64,000 nt of DNA from the NCBI GenBank assembly GCA_032158295.1, contig CM063255.1, positions 8,150,094 through 8,214,093 on the forward strand. Reading direction: 5' to 3'. The DNA comes from Pycnopodia helianthoides. Lineage: Eukaryota > Echinodermata > Asteroidea > Forcipulatida > Asteriidae. The stretch's first letter is position 1. Each line of letters opens with the position of its first letter. Position numbers and translations under genes: made by a program. Below are positions 46,826-58,588 of this stretch, piece by piece. Under the pieces are notes generated by a model. The model saw nothing but the letters and a program-made list of their open reading frames with translations. It searched no databases and was not told where the DNA came from.

Positions 46826-47113
46826 AACAGCCGATATGCGCAAGCGCCATCTTAAAAATTTGATCGCAATGCACTCTGGGAAACCGAGTACAGTTAAAAC
46901 GTACAGCTGCCAAGATGGACGCCATGCTGTAGTTCACATGTAACTATGTCAGATTTTATAGTTTGTGGACGCATTGCTTCATAATCAGCGCCCATGATAG
47001 TTGCCAGTGTTGCTTGGACTCGGATTTCACCCAAAAGCCTTTGCGCGCTGATCATGCGCATTGGGACACGCATATGGGCTATTGTTTTGATGTCAAGTGA
47101 GAACTGTCAAATA
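46826..47113 (+). repeat. Dispersed repeat Y, copy 2
   Basis: Colinear with 20899-21183: GATATGCGCAAGCGCCATCT versus CTATATGCATAAGCGCTATC, AAACCGAGTACAGTTAAAAC, ACATGTAA, GTTGCTTGGACTCGGATTTC and CATGCGCATTGGGACACGCA. CpG-containing words here are often TG/CA in the other copy, consistent with decay of methylated CpG there. Confidence 0.75.
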
Positions 47114-48386
47114 CGTATTCCCCTTTTCAGCTGGGAGGGGGGGGGGGGTCATATAAGGTTTGGAAGAGAAAAAAAGTGAACCTCGACCTGTGACGGTCTA
47201 TATAAGTGCACAGGGCGTTGATTGCCCTCGTACGTGTCAGGCCAGAAACCCAATAAACTAACGAGAAACTGAGAATGGGCCGAAGCTTCCGCCGGGTAAG
47301 ATGAGAAGCAAAGTTAGGGAACACTGGGCAGGGAAGTTTTTACAGGAATTGTGTCCTCAGCAATAACATCACTGCATCTTGGTAATGCCCAATTGACTTC
47401 CTTTAATATATACCGCTCTAATTTGATTTGTGTTTTGCTCTACACCTGGGCCCACGCCAGAGCAATTAACCTTACAAAGCATTGGCAATTTTAGATACCC
47501 AGCCAAACCATCAACCCAAATGTTTCGAGGATGATTTGAAAATGAAAACTAATGTTTATGTTACGTTGCATTTTGAAGGTTCACAACCCTCGCAAACATG
47601 TTTTGAATCCGATTTGAAACATGTCTTAAAATACAGAATGAACAGCCTGTTATCCAAACATCCGTTCAAGATCCGGTTGTGTACATTGCGGGTGCATAGA
47701 TCAAAACTAAGAACAAATTTGGTTGGCTTGTTAACTTTTTGTTGTCTGCTTTGCCAAAGCATGTATCAAATGCTTACAGTTACAGCATTATTTAAGAAAC
47801 AGAGGCATGCAGTTTCGATTTGTTGCCACACAGAGAGTGTACCATATAACATACACTAGTTGGAATAGTTTCAGGAAATGTGCGCAGTTCTTGGCGAGAA
47901 AATACATCCGTCCCGCTCCTCGGACAAAATGTCTTTCCAATTTTCGCATTTGTCCTGCCGGCTTCGGCATCTCTAAAAAAAACTACCATGATTTCCATCG
48001 TTGTCAATTACCGACATGCACTGACACATAGGAACAGAACGAGCTCTTTGGGATATTTCCCCCAGGTACGACTCTCAAACCAGATGGAACACACCGAAAT
48101 TACCCCCGATGTATAAACCTGCACCAGAAATCTGATTATACTCTTTTTTTCAATGTTCACCTGCAAACAACTACAGATGCCATCGCACGCAACGCATTGA
48201 GTTTTTCCTGCTTTCATTGGCGCAGAAAAAAAGGGGAAAAGAAAAAAAACGTAAAAGGTCGAAATAAACAAACTGCGTGCAATTCAATATTTTCTGCCGA
48301 GTCCCTACGGTGTACAATCCGACAGATATTCCCAAGTAATTACACGATTGTGTGTCTTCTTGCCCATTATCCCCTCCTCAATATGA
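47114..48386. other. No gene recognised; 43-bp shared word
   Basis: G run at 47138-47151. Positions 47984-48026 (starting TACCATGATTTCCATCG, ending GACATGCACTGACA) recur exactly in inverse orientation at 50817-50859. Several frames at 47482-48116 overlap on both strands without recognisable domain. Confidence 0.5.
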
Positions 48387-48431
48387 ACCAATTAAGGACT
48401 GGACCAATTAAGGACTGGACCAATTAAGGAC
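48387..48431. repeat. 16-bp tandem repeat, 2.8 copies
   Basis: ACCAATTAAGGACTGG is repeated exactly at 48387 and 48403, and ACCAATTAAGGAC follows at 48419. Confidence 0.95.
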
Positions 48432-48902
48432 AAGGTACGTTTTCAGGGCAGAATTCGTCTTGATTAAAAACAAACTAAACAATAACTAACACTATGAATG
48501 GGCCGTGTACAAAAGCACCGTCTCTGCACAGTTACCGCTGAGGGTTAAACGCGGTCAGTTCGACAAAGGGATACTTTGATGACTCCACTTCTCTCCTATA
48601 TAGTCTCATCTTTCAGTTGGTAAATTGAAGGCAAGATTGTAAGATGTACATTTTTAAGAACTTAGCAGATCATTGTGTTTTGATTGTTAAAGACGTTGAG
48701 TTAACGTTTCAACATGTTGTGTTCAATTGGTCTTCAGAGGTAGTAAACTAGTTATATACATGGGGAGAATGAAGCTGGCAGAATGATGCTCGAAAATGTG
48801 CTCTCATTGAAAGGGTTCGATCTCTTCATCAACATCCATTCTGAAATGTGTTGGATAACGTAAATACACGGTGAGGGAGGGCTAAGGACACGGGTATAAT
48901 AG
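48432..48902. other. No feature recognised
   Basis: Unique-looking AT-rich sequence. No repeat family or gene. Confidence 0.5.
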
Positions 48903-49140
48903 ATAGTTCCCAGTAGACGCCATCTTTACGGGCAAAGTGCATGGCTTGCAGGTGCGTCAAACGCTCAAATTTTATTAACGCAGCCGCGTTGTTCACTGAC
49001 CAATCCTGCGATGAGTTTCGTGAAATGCGCGCGTGTTGCACGCCGTTCTCACACGAAACGCACGACTGTTTGTTCTAAACTGCCCGTAAAGATGGCCGAT
49101 TTACGTCATACTGCAATCTATCTATATTTAACTATGGGAA
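48903..49140. mobile_element. Repeat X, copy 2, with 16-bp inverted pair
   Basis: GCCATCTTTACGGGCA (48912-48927 area) is exactly mirrored by TGCCCGTAAAGATGGC (49082-49098 area), and the outer words TTCCCAG and CTATGGGAA are roughly symmetric. The interior is CpG-rich. A short non-autonomous inverted-repeat element related to 46590-46825. Confidence 0.6.
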
Positions 49141-50114
49141 ACAACCAAACAATGCCTCATTTTGTCCGGTAAACCCATGCACGAAATGCAAAGCGTGTAA
49201 AACAAATACACTTTCGTGTGAATCCATACGTGTTCTTAGAAATAACAAAGCGACCCAACTCACATCTATAATTGCAAAATGCACATACCATCTTGGTCAT
49301 CTTCAAGAGATTGACTGAACCAACATAACATCTACAGACACACCATAAAAACTCAAAGGGTTGAACATAATAGTGATTTTACTTCTTTCGATCGTGAGAC
49401 TGCTTCTTTCGGCACAGTTTGAAACAATCTTCAAATCGGGAAAGATCATGACAAATCACACTCTGTCATATTTCCTACCGGCATTAAAGATATCAAATAA
49501 TTATAGTAACGGACAGGACTGAAACTTTACAAAAACGAACAATATTATTGGTCGAATAACAACACTTTTGAACTTCCGTCAAACAGTAAATGTGCTTATA
49601 AAATCTGTTCACCACTATACAAATTGAAAACTAGATGGGTGATCGGGACAGAAGTTTATATCTTCAAGAAACATTCGAGTCAAAAGAAAAAAGTTCTAAA
49701 AAAAAATCCTAGCAAATCACAGCTCTCAAAAGATACAATGTGCCATGGAGCTTATTCTACCAAACCATTGCATAAACACCTGGAAAAAGTCCCTTCGTTC
49801 GCAGGATAAGTGATTGGGTTCTTCAACGTGACACAGCATTCAGGACCTACGGCATTATTTGTTGTCTGAAAGACAAAGCAATGCTTGAAAGTAATAAACA
49901 TTTATCAATTTTTGGTATGCTTCTTCTAAAGGCGTCTCAAAGCGATTTTAATCTCCAAGACAGGTTTGCAAACCTATTAAATGACTACACCCATTTAAAC
50001 AGAACCCCGTGAGGGGGGTTACAAAAAGGTGATGCGGCACAAGCTGCAACTGACCATGCCGCAAAACACCGGGGCAAACCCCCTTCCTTTAAGTAACGAT
50101 CGGTGTACTGAGTT
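49141..50114. other. No gene recognised
   Basis: AT-rich unique-looking DNA. A GC-rich patch at 49990-50090 holds CCCCGTGAGGGGGG and GGGGCAAACCCCC inverted words. No supported feature. Confidence 0.45.
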
Positions 50115-50172
50115 CTTTTTTTTTTTTTTGCATTACACAACAACAAACGGGACCAACGGCTTTACGAGCCAT
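50115..50172 (-). mobile_element. Truncated SINE with A tail, minus strand
   Basis: Read on the minus strand, GGCTCGTAAAGCCGTTGGTC and CCGTTTGTTGTTGTGTAATG match the core of the 25822 SINE (GACGTAAAGCCGTTGGTCCC, GTGTGTTGTGTAATG), followed directly by A15 (50115-50129 on + as T). The copy therefore ends inside the core and carries its own A tail, unlike the ATT-tailed full-length copy. Frames in both copies share the peptide RKAVGPVCC, a sign of homology only. Confidence 0.7.
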
Positions 50173-50759
50173 ATGAACTAGACTGATAATAGTGATACAT
50201 GCGCACAATGTCCGTGTCTGCAAAGAAGCACCCGGAAGGATTCTTCGCCAGGACATTAACAACACTCTCTCTCTCTGTAAACGGTTATCCAACAAACAAA
50301 CAAAGCCTCGATGTTTAATGCCGTAAGTGAACAAATTCAATTAAGAACCTGTTTCCCTTCCTCGAATGTCATACTAAAAAAAATAACACTAACGAACATA
50401 AAATACCTCTCCGATCAAACAAAGGTCCGGGGTTTACCAAAATCTGACAAGGAGTAGGGGTATCACGGAGTTGGACATCACACCGACCACTCACACACCT
50501 CCCCCCCCCCTTCCCCGGAGGCACCGACTGCAGCTGCCAATTAAAAGAGCAACACGCAGCCTTTAATTTAATAAAGATGTTTCTTTCTGCAAATCCATTC
50601 GGTGAAACAAGGAAAGTGGACATGATATGCGACCATAATGTTTGTGGATATGCGGGTGATTGTGTACAAAATCACTCGTCATTGCCCCTCAGTTGAACTT
50701 TCAAGCTGACAGTCTTCGATAACGTTTATATAACACTAACAAAACCAATCAAATACTTA
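50173..50759. other. No gene recognised; C run
   Basis: C-rich run at 50501-50511. No recognisable gene or repeat. Confidence 0.45.
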
Positions 50760-51010
50760 TATTATTTGTATTCATTTATTAATTCTTATACTAATTTATT
50801 TATTTATCGATCTATTTGTCAGTGCATGTCGGTAATTGACAACGATGGAAATCATGGTATTTAAATAAATAAATAAATATTTAAATATATATTTATTGTT
50901 ATTTGTTATCTATGTCTTTGTATTTTTCTTTTTTATTATTTATTTTTTACTTTTAAGTTATATTTTATGTTTTATGATTGATTAATTTGTTTTATTTATT
51001 TATTATTCTC
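50760..51010. repeat. AT-rich low complexity with embedded 43-bp word
   Basis: TTTATTTATT and AAATAAATAAAT runs flank 50817-50859, a 43-bp stretch identical in inverse orientation to 47984-48026. The embedded word has normal complexity. Confidence 0.8.
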
Positions 51011-51212
51011 ATTCTTATTATTGATTTAATTACTTGGTTTTTTGTTCTCTCTCTCTTTTGTTTAGAGGGAGGCGGGGTTGGAGCAATGAACTTTCTGCAC
51101 CGGTTTGATTTTTCAAATGTTAAACACGACTTTCAAACCCCTCTAATTTAACTCGTATCTAAAAGTTTTTGTTTCACCGCCACTGATATCTAATTTATTC
51201 ATCTTCATCATT

Positions 51213-51260
51213 ATCCTGATCCTGATCCTGATCCTCATCATCATCATCATCATCATCATT
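51213..51260. repeat. (CCTGAT)n and (CAT)n microsatellite
   Basis: Three CCTGAT repeats followed by about nine CAT/TCA repeats. The frame translating it reads Met-rich or Ile-Arg-rich and is not a gene. Confidence 0.95.
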
Positions 51261-51630
51261 AAGCTGTATTTATCCATTGTTGGATAAAACCCCCCGGCAG
51301 TATTTTTCCGTTCTCTTCTGTCGCTTGTCATTAAACTCCATGTTTGGGTGTTCTTACATGTGGTGAGTTCAAATCCTGCTCTAGTCAATTTTTCTTTGTT
51401 CAACCCTATACTATTTGAAATTCACCCAGTCAGTTTCCTTTGTGGTTCATTACTTGACATGTGGTGATTTCATCTCTCCACCTCCTTTATGTCTTCCTCT
51501 TCTTCTCCTGCCTGTCCTTGGGTCTTATTGTGCGAGTCTCCTGGTCCACCTGTTTTTGCTTTCTTGCCAAGTGCCCTACCGATCTCCAACTCATTTCCTT
51601 GATCGTCTGTATGACATCTACTTTATCTAA

Positions 51631-51905
51631 TTCATGGTTTATAATTTATGGTTTGTAATTCATGGTTTTAATTCATGGTTTATAATTAATGGTTTATAAT
51701 TAATGGTTTATAATTAATGGTTTATAATTTATGGTTTATAATTTATGGTTTATAATTAATGGTTTATAATTAATGGCTTATAATTTATGGTTTATAATTT
51801 ATGGTTTAAAATTCATGGTTTATAATTAATGGTTTATAATTCATGGTTTATAATTAATGGTTTATAATTAATGGTTTACAATTTATGGATTATAATTTAT
51901 GACTC
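51631..51905. repeat. 14-bp minisatellite TGGTTTATAATTAA
   Basis: About 19 copies of a 14-bp unit with variation at the AAT(T/C)(A/C)AT positions and one 13-bp unit near 51665. Very AT-rich. Confidence 0.95.
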
Positions 51906-52914
51906 AACTTGTCTATGATGTATAGGTAATTCATTCCTAACATGCGAATGAGTGACCTTATATTCATCATTGTCTTGCCCTGAAAAAAAATGTGACAATT
52001 ATTTTCCGCTTCAAAACTTAAGGAGAAAATTAGTCACCTCCATACCAGGAAAACAAACGGGGGAAATTTCCACTTCGTTAAGTAATCAAGCACTTCCAGA
52101 CCAGTCAAGGCTGTGTTCAGGTTTAATTGGATTAAAAAAGCACATAGTAAACGCATTAAAGACCAATTATTAACTGTCATCCATAATAACAGCCTTCATA
52201 ACTTTTTACCTCATTCGCCACGCTCTGGCAATAACTATCCTATTAATTACACTTAATTATCCTTCCGCTAATGTTGTTGTGACGGTGCGTGTGCATAGTG
52301 ATGCTGTTGTTGAATTGTAATTGTTTAATGTGATCACAGATAACTTTGAAAGAAACTAAGAAAAAAAGGGGAAAAAATGAAATTCCCTTTTTCTTCCTCC
52401 ATGATTTGATTCTGTAAAGAGTACCCTATATATTAGCAATAGCCCGAGCGTTAAGATATTTAGACGATGGAATTCATTGAATGTCCAGATGCATATAACA
52501 TGACAACGATGCTATGTTTAGGGAAAGTCAAAACTTCCAAATGGGTTCGAGGGTTTTAAATTTTAATGTTGCTCGGTTATAGGTTATCACGTTACGCATT
52601 TGAGCGGGAGATTTAATATTTAACTTGTATAAAAGTAAGAATTGTTTGTTTAAGGTCATCTTCAATCATTACCGTTTTCGGATACTAGAAAAAACTGGGG
52701 AAAAATGTGTCCCTTTTCATCGTTGGTGGATCAATATGGATCAAATAATTATTACATATTTGACAGACAAGCTTTAGTAAAGATGAAATTAATGGCCATT
52801 ACGATAACATGTAATATAAAACAGATTTGTTTTAAAGTACAAGCAAGAGTTATCTTGGTTGAAAAGCAGGTAATGTCAAAGATTGTTTTGGTTAACGTCA
52901 AAAGTATATAACTC
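51906..52914. other. No gene recognised
   Basis: AT-rich. TTAAGGTCA at 52650-52658 may be an outlying member of the array that follows. The frame at 52705-52911 has no recognisable domain. Confidence 0.45.
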
Positions 52915-53275
52915 ACAGGCAAATTGGCTTAAACTTTATACTTAACCAGTTACTTCAGTTGGAACGCAACTCGTAATCAAGGTCATTTTGGTTTAGTAAT
53001 CATTGTATACCTAACTGGTTAATTTACTAAGTACATATCTCATACTCAAGGTCATTTCCGATTCACGATCATTTGGCACTTAACTGACGTTGCTTGGTAT
53101 GCAACTCATACTCAAGGTCATTTTGGTTAGTGGTGATTTACACTAAACTGGTTAGGTTGCTTTTGTAAGCAGCTATTACTCAAGGCCATTTTGGTTTAGC
53201 GATCATTTTAAACTTAACTGGTTAATGAGCTTAATACGCAACCCATAATTAAAGTCATCTTGGTGAAGCAAACAT
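52915..53275. repeat. ~68-bp tandem array with TCAAGGTCA in each unit
   Basis: Five degenerate units of the order AACTCATACTCAAGGTCATT, TTGGTTTAG, GATCATTT, ACTTAACTGGTTAAT. TCAAGGTCA is exact at 52977-52985, 53046-53054 and 53112-53120, one change (TCAAGGCCA) at 53180-53188, and decayed (AAAGTCA) at 53251. Steps are 69, 66, 68 and about 70 bp. TCAAGGTCA is the known monomeric site of ERR and FTZ-F1/NR5A nuclear receptors. A regulatory role is inference; the array could be an ordinary decaying satellite. Confidence 0.75.
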
Positions 53276-54303
53276 TATATGTACGAAAAAACAAATAATT
53301 TGAGGTTCATCTGATTGCAACGAATCTCAAACTTCTTTTGACTAAAAAATAGCCAATAGTGTATCCTTAACATGTTAATTCAGTTGGAGCGTGTATCTTT
53401 CACAAACCGCAAGTCAGTAGTAGTATAGGCAGCTTTTTGCAACAGCCAATATTTAATTACAGAAACAAAGTCAGACGAGTTGCATGTGAACAGCAGTCTC
53501 ACTTCTCCTGAGGGCATACTTTGTGCTCGATAATTCTTCCGTTCGTATCTTTTAAAATCTCATCGAATCGTCATGAATCAAAAAAATTCATTTGGATAGC
53601 AATGCTTGCATTGTTCCTGTCGGTTTCCATTCAAGTCATTGTCGATGTTTTTTCCATTTCAATTCAGACCTACGATGTATTGTTCTTACACAATAATATC
53701 AATATTCCTTTCTGCCGGGCTCTTTTTTCCTGCATTATATCCTGTGCGGCTATCATCTTTTCAGAAAACGCCCGCTCAGTTGGGATTCCTTAAAGATTGC
53801 ATGATGGCGCGTTGGTAATATTATCAAATCAAACAATCTAATTGTGAGGAATCATCATTCATGCAGAGCGGTACGTTGCACTGGCATTGTATAGCAACTA
53901 TATGAGCATTGGAATAAATATATTCAGAGCGGAAATTGAAATTTTTCAGACGTCATTTCCTCATCCTCATCTGCAAATGCCCGAGGAGAGTCAACTCTCC
54001 TCCGTCTTTTTTATGGGATCACCAACCCCAAAATAATTACGAATCATCAAAACGGTTCATTGAAACGTCAAAACCGCACCCTTCTTCCCTTGAAGCACGC
54101 GGCCAACATTATCCAAATATTGGATGCATTTGAGTGCATTGCCACCGAATGTAATCTCTGAAGGGTTTTGTACGCAAAGACATGGACAAGCCGATGTCCT
54201 TTTCACTTCCTGTTTTATATAGTTGTAAACATTCAATAAGTACGTTCTATATCATTATGTCAAGCTGTTTCAGGGAAATTGAGTAAACCATTCAGGCAGA
54301 CAC
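53276..54303. other. No gene recognised
   Basis: A hydrophobic 90-codon frame at 53521-53793 is probably a consequence of T-rich composition, and a second frame overlaps it. No repeat family seen. Confidence 0.45.
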
Positions 54304-54694
54304 TTAAAGGTACACGTTGCCTTGGATCGGCCGAGTTGGTCTTTAAAAAAGCGTTTGTAACCGTTTGCTGTATTTTTGTATACGATTAAAAAGATGTTTT
54401 AAAAGTAGAATACAATGATCCACACAAATACGCCTCGAAATTGCGTGGTTTTCCTTGAACTGTGCGAACTAAGACGGTCGGCCGTTTTGTGGAGTCAAAA
54501 GTATGACTCCATAACATGGCCGACTGTATTAGTTCACGATGTAAAAGCAAAACCACGCAATACCAAGGCATATTTGTGTGGATCGTTGTATTCTACTTTT
54601 AAAACATCTTTCTAACCATATGCATTTTACAACAAACGGTACAACCGCTTTTTATAGACCAACTCGGCCGATTCAAGGCAACGTGTACCTTTAA
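54304..54694. mobile_element. TTAA-flanked long foldback, family C copy 1
   Basis: A 391-bp element bounded by TTAA (54304-54307, 54691-54694). The termini AAAGGTACACGTTGCCTTGG and GGCAACGTGTACCTTT are inverted, and the inverted similarity continues almost to the centre (GGAGTCAAAAGTATGACTCC, about 54490-54510), giving arms of about 180 bp. Frames on opposite strands end in the same peptide (AYLCGSLYSTFKTSF), a direct sign of the palindrome. Non-autonomous. Confidence 0.9.
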
Positions 54695-54764
54695 TTCGCA
54701 TACAAACGTCAAAAGAGACAACGGTATGTCGTGCGGCACTTGCGCGTACGGATTGGCCTACACA

Positions 54765-55101
54765 TTAAAGGTACACGTTGCCTTGGATCGGACGAGTTGG
54801 TCTATACAAAGCGGTTGTACCGTTTGTTATAAAATGCATATGGTTAGGAAGATGTTTTAAAAGTAGAATACAATGATCCACACAACTATGCCTCGAAATT
54901 GCGTGGCTTTCCTTTTACATCGCAAACTAACACGGCCAAATGGCCGACCGCGTTAGTTTGCGAAGTTAAAGGAAAACCACGAAATTTCGAAGCATAATTG
55001 TGTGGATCATTGTATTCTACTTGTAAAACATCTTTCTAACCATGTGCATTTTATAACAAACGCTTTTTATAGACCAACTCGACCAAATCGTGTACCTTTA
55101 A
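54765..55101. mobile_element. TTAA-flanked long foldback, family C copy 2
   Basis: Same termini and arm sequence as copy 1, 70 bp downstream, bounded by TTAA at 54765-54768 and 55098-55101. The palindrome centre is CGGCCAAATGGCCG (about 54924). The right end has lost a few bases relative to copy 1 (GACCAAATCGTGTACCTTT). Confidence 0.88.
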
Positions 55102-56736
55102 GGATACCATCTGAAGCATGTTCCACCAATCAAACGATACGGATCTGTGCGTGCAATTTATACTAAATATACTTTCTCGACCTTGACAGTGTTCAGACGG
55201 AAATATTTCTCTGGATGATTTATAATGATGTGACCCTTATCGAAATATAATCAGTGAGCTTTAATTTTTCTTCTTCTTCCTTTGGATAGTTTCCAATGGT
55301 GTACCGCGGTGTTTCAGACTGATCAAAGAGACAAACAGCCTGTGCGGACATCTACACAGTCACGTCAGTCACCCAGCCATTCCCAGATTATACCGATATA
55401 TCGCCCAATCAATGATAAGTGAATCATGGGTTGTTTAACAGATGCTGTAGATATCACATGGAGATCGCTATCTGTGTGTCTGCTGTGTAGTTCAACACAA
55501 GTTATCGAATGCGATCTTCTTGGTTGGGTTGCATTTTAACGCCACCACGATCGCAGAATTTAACAAAAAGGTACGTATATTCTATTTACCTCCCAACCTC
55601 GGTCTGTATGCATGCATGCTTACATTGGGTAGGGATGGGGACGGGGGCATTATGACGATTTTTAATGGTGGAAGATTCCTAGTTAAATTGCATCTCAGGA
55701 CAGGTGAAACCCAAGTTTGAAAATCCCATCAGAATGTTGAAAAGACAGGTCCCGGTCTTGGGGAACCCGTTTTGGTTTTTTTTTTCTTTTCTTTCTCGCC
55801 CTTAATTTGTGCACTTGATGCCAATAATCGCACAGCTTACGCTTCACAGACCCCGACTCTTCCCGGAACAGGTGCAGTGGAGGACTACTTTTTTGTCTGA
55901 CAGAGGCCCCCAGCGGCCACGCAGCGCGCCAACACTCGAGGCGTGATGAGGCCACGGTCATAATCTGCACCCCGTGGGACACCGAATGAATCATCAAAAG
56001 GATCTCAGCTGTTTAACTTTGCTGGAGTTTAGGACCTAAATTGTCTCAACCACGGAGCACCCGCTCTCCCAGAATTAATGTTGCCTAAAGCGACTCGGAG
56101 TTTATTGAAAGCTACCGCATGTCTGCGGGTTTCGTCCTTCAACTGGCAAGAACGCGTGACTGCCAGTCATACGCTGGAGATATTACCACAAGCAGAAGCC
56201 AAACGATCCAACTATGTTGTCGCCAAGACAGAGAATGCATGGATTTGGATTGGTTGAAAAGAGCACTACGTCATCCGAAGCAATAAGCCAATTGAAAGCT
56301 TCAAGCAAACAAATAAACGATGTATCCGTTCAATTTCATCATAGGCTAATACCAAGTGAATTAATGATGATCACTGCCATGATTTTCAAAAAATACCTTA
56401 CTCGTGACCTGTACACAATTCTTAATTATTCATGATATTTTCAGAGTAGAGGCTGTCATCAACTTGTTTTCGGTGTACAGCTATGTGTTAAAACCCTTAG
56501 ACGAGGCACGCTGTCAGCATGTGCTGACACAATTTAAAGTTTCCACTTTCGCACGACCACATCGTACATGCTGGTCAGCTCATAATGCCAACAGATCATA
56601 AGCTGGACCATGCCGCACGTCCTACATGGGGTGTCAATCAACATGGGACAGTGGTCTGGTTAGAAACGGCAGAAAAAAACTCTGCCAGTATCTCGGTCTG
56701 TCAATTGTCAGTGGTAGATGAACCAACATCTACAAA
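55102..56736. other. No gene recognised
   Basis: Unique-looking sequence with scattered short frames (55520-55720, 55695-55997, 56214-56435). The region is somewhat GC-richer at 55720-56060. No domain, tRNA-like or repeat structure seen. Confidence 0.45.
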
Positions 56737-57133
56737 TTAAAGGAACATTACAGAATTGGTAAGAATTGTTTTTGTCAAACATACCTTTTGATCACACATT
56801 TACATAAAACGTACACGGTCTAATGATGATGAAAGTAAAAAACATCCCTTGAAATATTTCTGTCTGAAATGCCATATTTGATGAGAAATTAATAAACAAA
56901 TTTTCCGATTGGAGTTTATCGCTCAGTGAGCGTTTTATTCATTTGTTGAATCTATATGATTTCATGCAAATGTGTAATCGTTTTTTTTATACTATTTTCT
57001 CGTGACCAAGATGGCCGATCGATCTCAAACTTCTACAGGTTTGTCAGTATATGTATATGATGGATTGCATAAAGTGCTTACACTGCCAGCAACTGTTTTG
57101 TTAGCAAAAACCAATTTTGTAATGTTCCTTTAA
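56737..57133 (+). mobile_element. TTAA-flanked MITE, family A copy 5
   Basis: TTAA at 56737-56740 and 57130-57133. AGGAACATTACAGAATTGGT and ACCAATTTTGTAATGTTCCT inverted termini. The module is TTTCTCGTGACCAAGATGG, with the central ATCGCTCAGTGAGCG palindrome. Same orientation as copies 3 and 4. Confidence 0.92.
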
Positions 57134-58588
57134 TTAGTTAAGCAAACAAATGGGTTGCAATTTACCAAGGAAATACCTGAACATAATTAACAACAAACTT
57201 AGATATCGAATCAACTCAGACATCGTTGAAAAAAAATTGCAAAACAATTCCTTTTAACCTTACGGAAAAAAGTTTGGAAGCAGTGCTGACAACGTAACAC
57301 ATTCCCAATGAGGTGCCGCGTTTGAGATCATCCGCCAAATGCACGTGCACCGTATGCGTTTTGAATGTCATTAAAATGGGAATTCAAACAATCAAGAAAT
57401 CAACGGGTATAGATTTCAAATCATCTTCCACATCACTTCATGTTGTTTTTGATTTTGTAAAACACTAAACGTTTCGCTTTCGTTTCCCCCAGTTAATATT
57501 TTGAAAGTCTTTTGTTTTAACCTAATTAAACACCCACGGATATTACTGATGCATTCCAGCTCCTTGTCCTAAAGATTATTGATTAATAATGTCCCTTTAT
57601 TTACACGTTAACATAACATGCAGTCGAGAGGCTGTAGAATAAAAATTCAATATTGAAACTTAAGAAGAATGTTCATATAAAAAAAGTGTTGTTCAAAGAG
57701 TCATCACTCACACGTGCTGTTTTGCAGAAAAGTGGACACGAGAAAAAAGTGGGAAGGGACTTTTGGTGTAAACTCACACATACAACTGCCAGAACATTGT
57801 GTGGAGAACATGCGGCCCGGGTTATCAGAGAGATCAACATGAGAACGGAAAAAGGTATTGAGTAATGCGGTGCGCATTACACCTTCTGGTTATTTATTAC
57901 ACACGTTGGCTTGCTGTACTGTGTATACCGTAAAAGTATGTGTCTACCAAGGTTGTGTACCGTGGCACAACTGTGCACAGAACTACTGTGTACATGCATT
58001 CCCTCATGGTGTCATATTGCAGGCTGGCATAGTTTATCTGTCATTCAAAACCACAGTGAATGGTATTGAATGGTCAGACAGCAAGAGGGTTAAAGCACAA
58101 GTTTATATATTAATATCAATGAGAGATAGTCATTTACCCAGAACAAGAAATGTTAATAATATTCCCGTTCATTAGCTCCGAAGAGCGATTAAATGACTAC
58201 AACGTTAGGCATTGTTTTCACGGTGGGGTTTCCTACTAACGGTATGAATAAGTAGCATACCGGTTTCTCATTAACTTAATTTAGCGATGTAAAATCATAG
58301 ACAATGTTTTTTTTTAGATGATTGTTAAATGATTGTGAAAAAGAATCGCCAAAATGTCACGTATTTAACGATAAATGATCGACAAACAAAGTGGTCAAAG
58401 GTCAGCGTATACGTGTTTTTATTTGTTTTTTGTTTGTTTTACTTTTACTCATCAGTTGAATTTGGTGCAGTAATTAACGTTTATGCCCATACAGCTGGAA
58501 GAAAAACTATTAATTCCGAAGAACAGGTATGATAGATCAAGTGACCATTTTTGCATTGCTCAAAAACAGACAAATTTGATTGTTACCT
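57134..58588. other. No gene recognised
   Basis: Frames at 57653-57865 and 57858-58175 are adjacent but in different frames, with no recognisable domain. AT-rich unique-looking DNA. Confidence 0.45.

Noticed and set aside
52915..53275. CRISPR-like array of spaced repeats
   Set aside because: The whole 68-bp unit is repeated, not a short repeat with unique spacers, and the setting is a metazoan genome.
53521..53793. Small membrane protein
   Set aside because: Hydrophobicity follows T-rich composition. An overlapping frame is just as open, and no promoter or homology is visible.
54386..54615. Opposite-strand frames sharing the same C-terminal peptide
   Set aside because: This is the palindromic structure of the family C foldback read on both strands.
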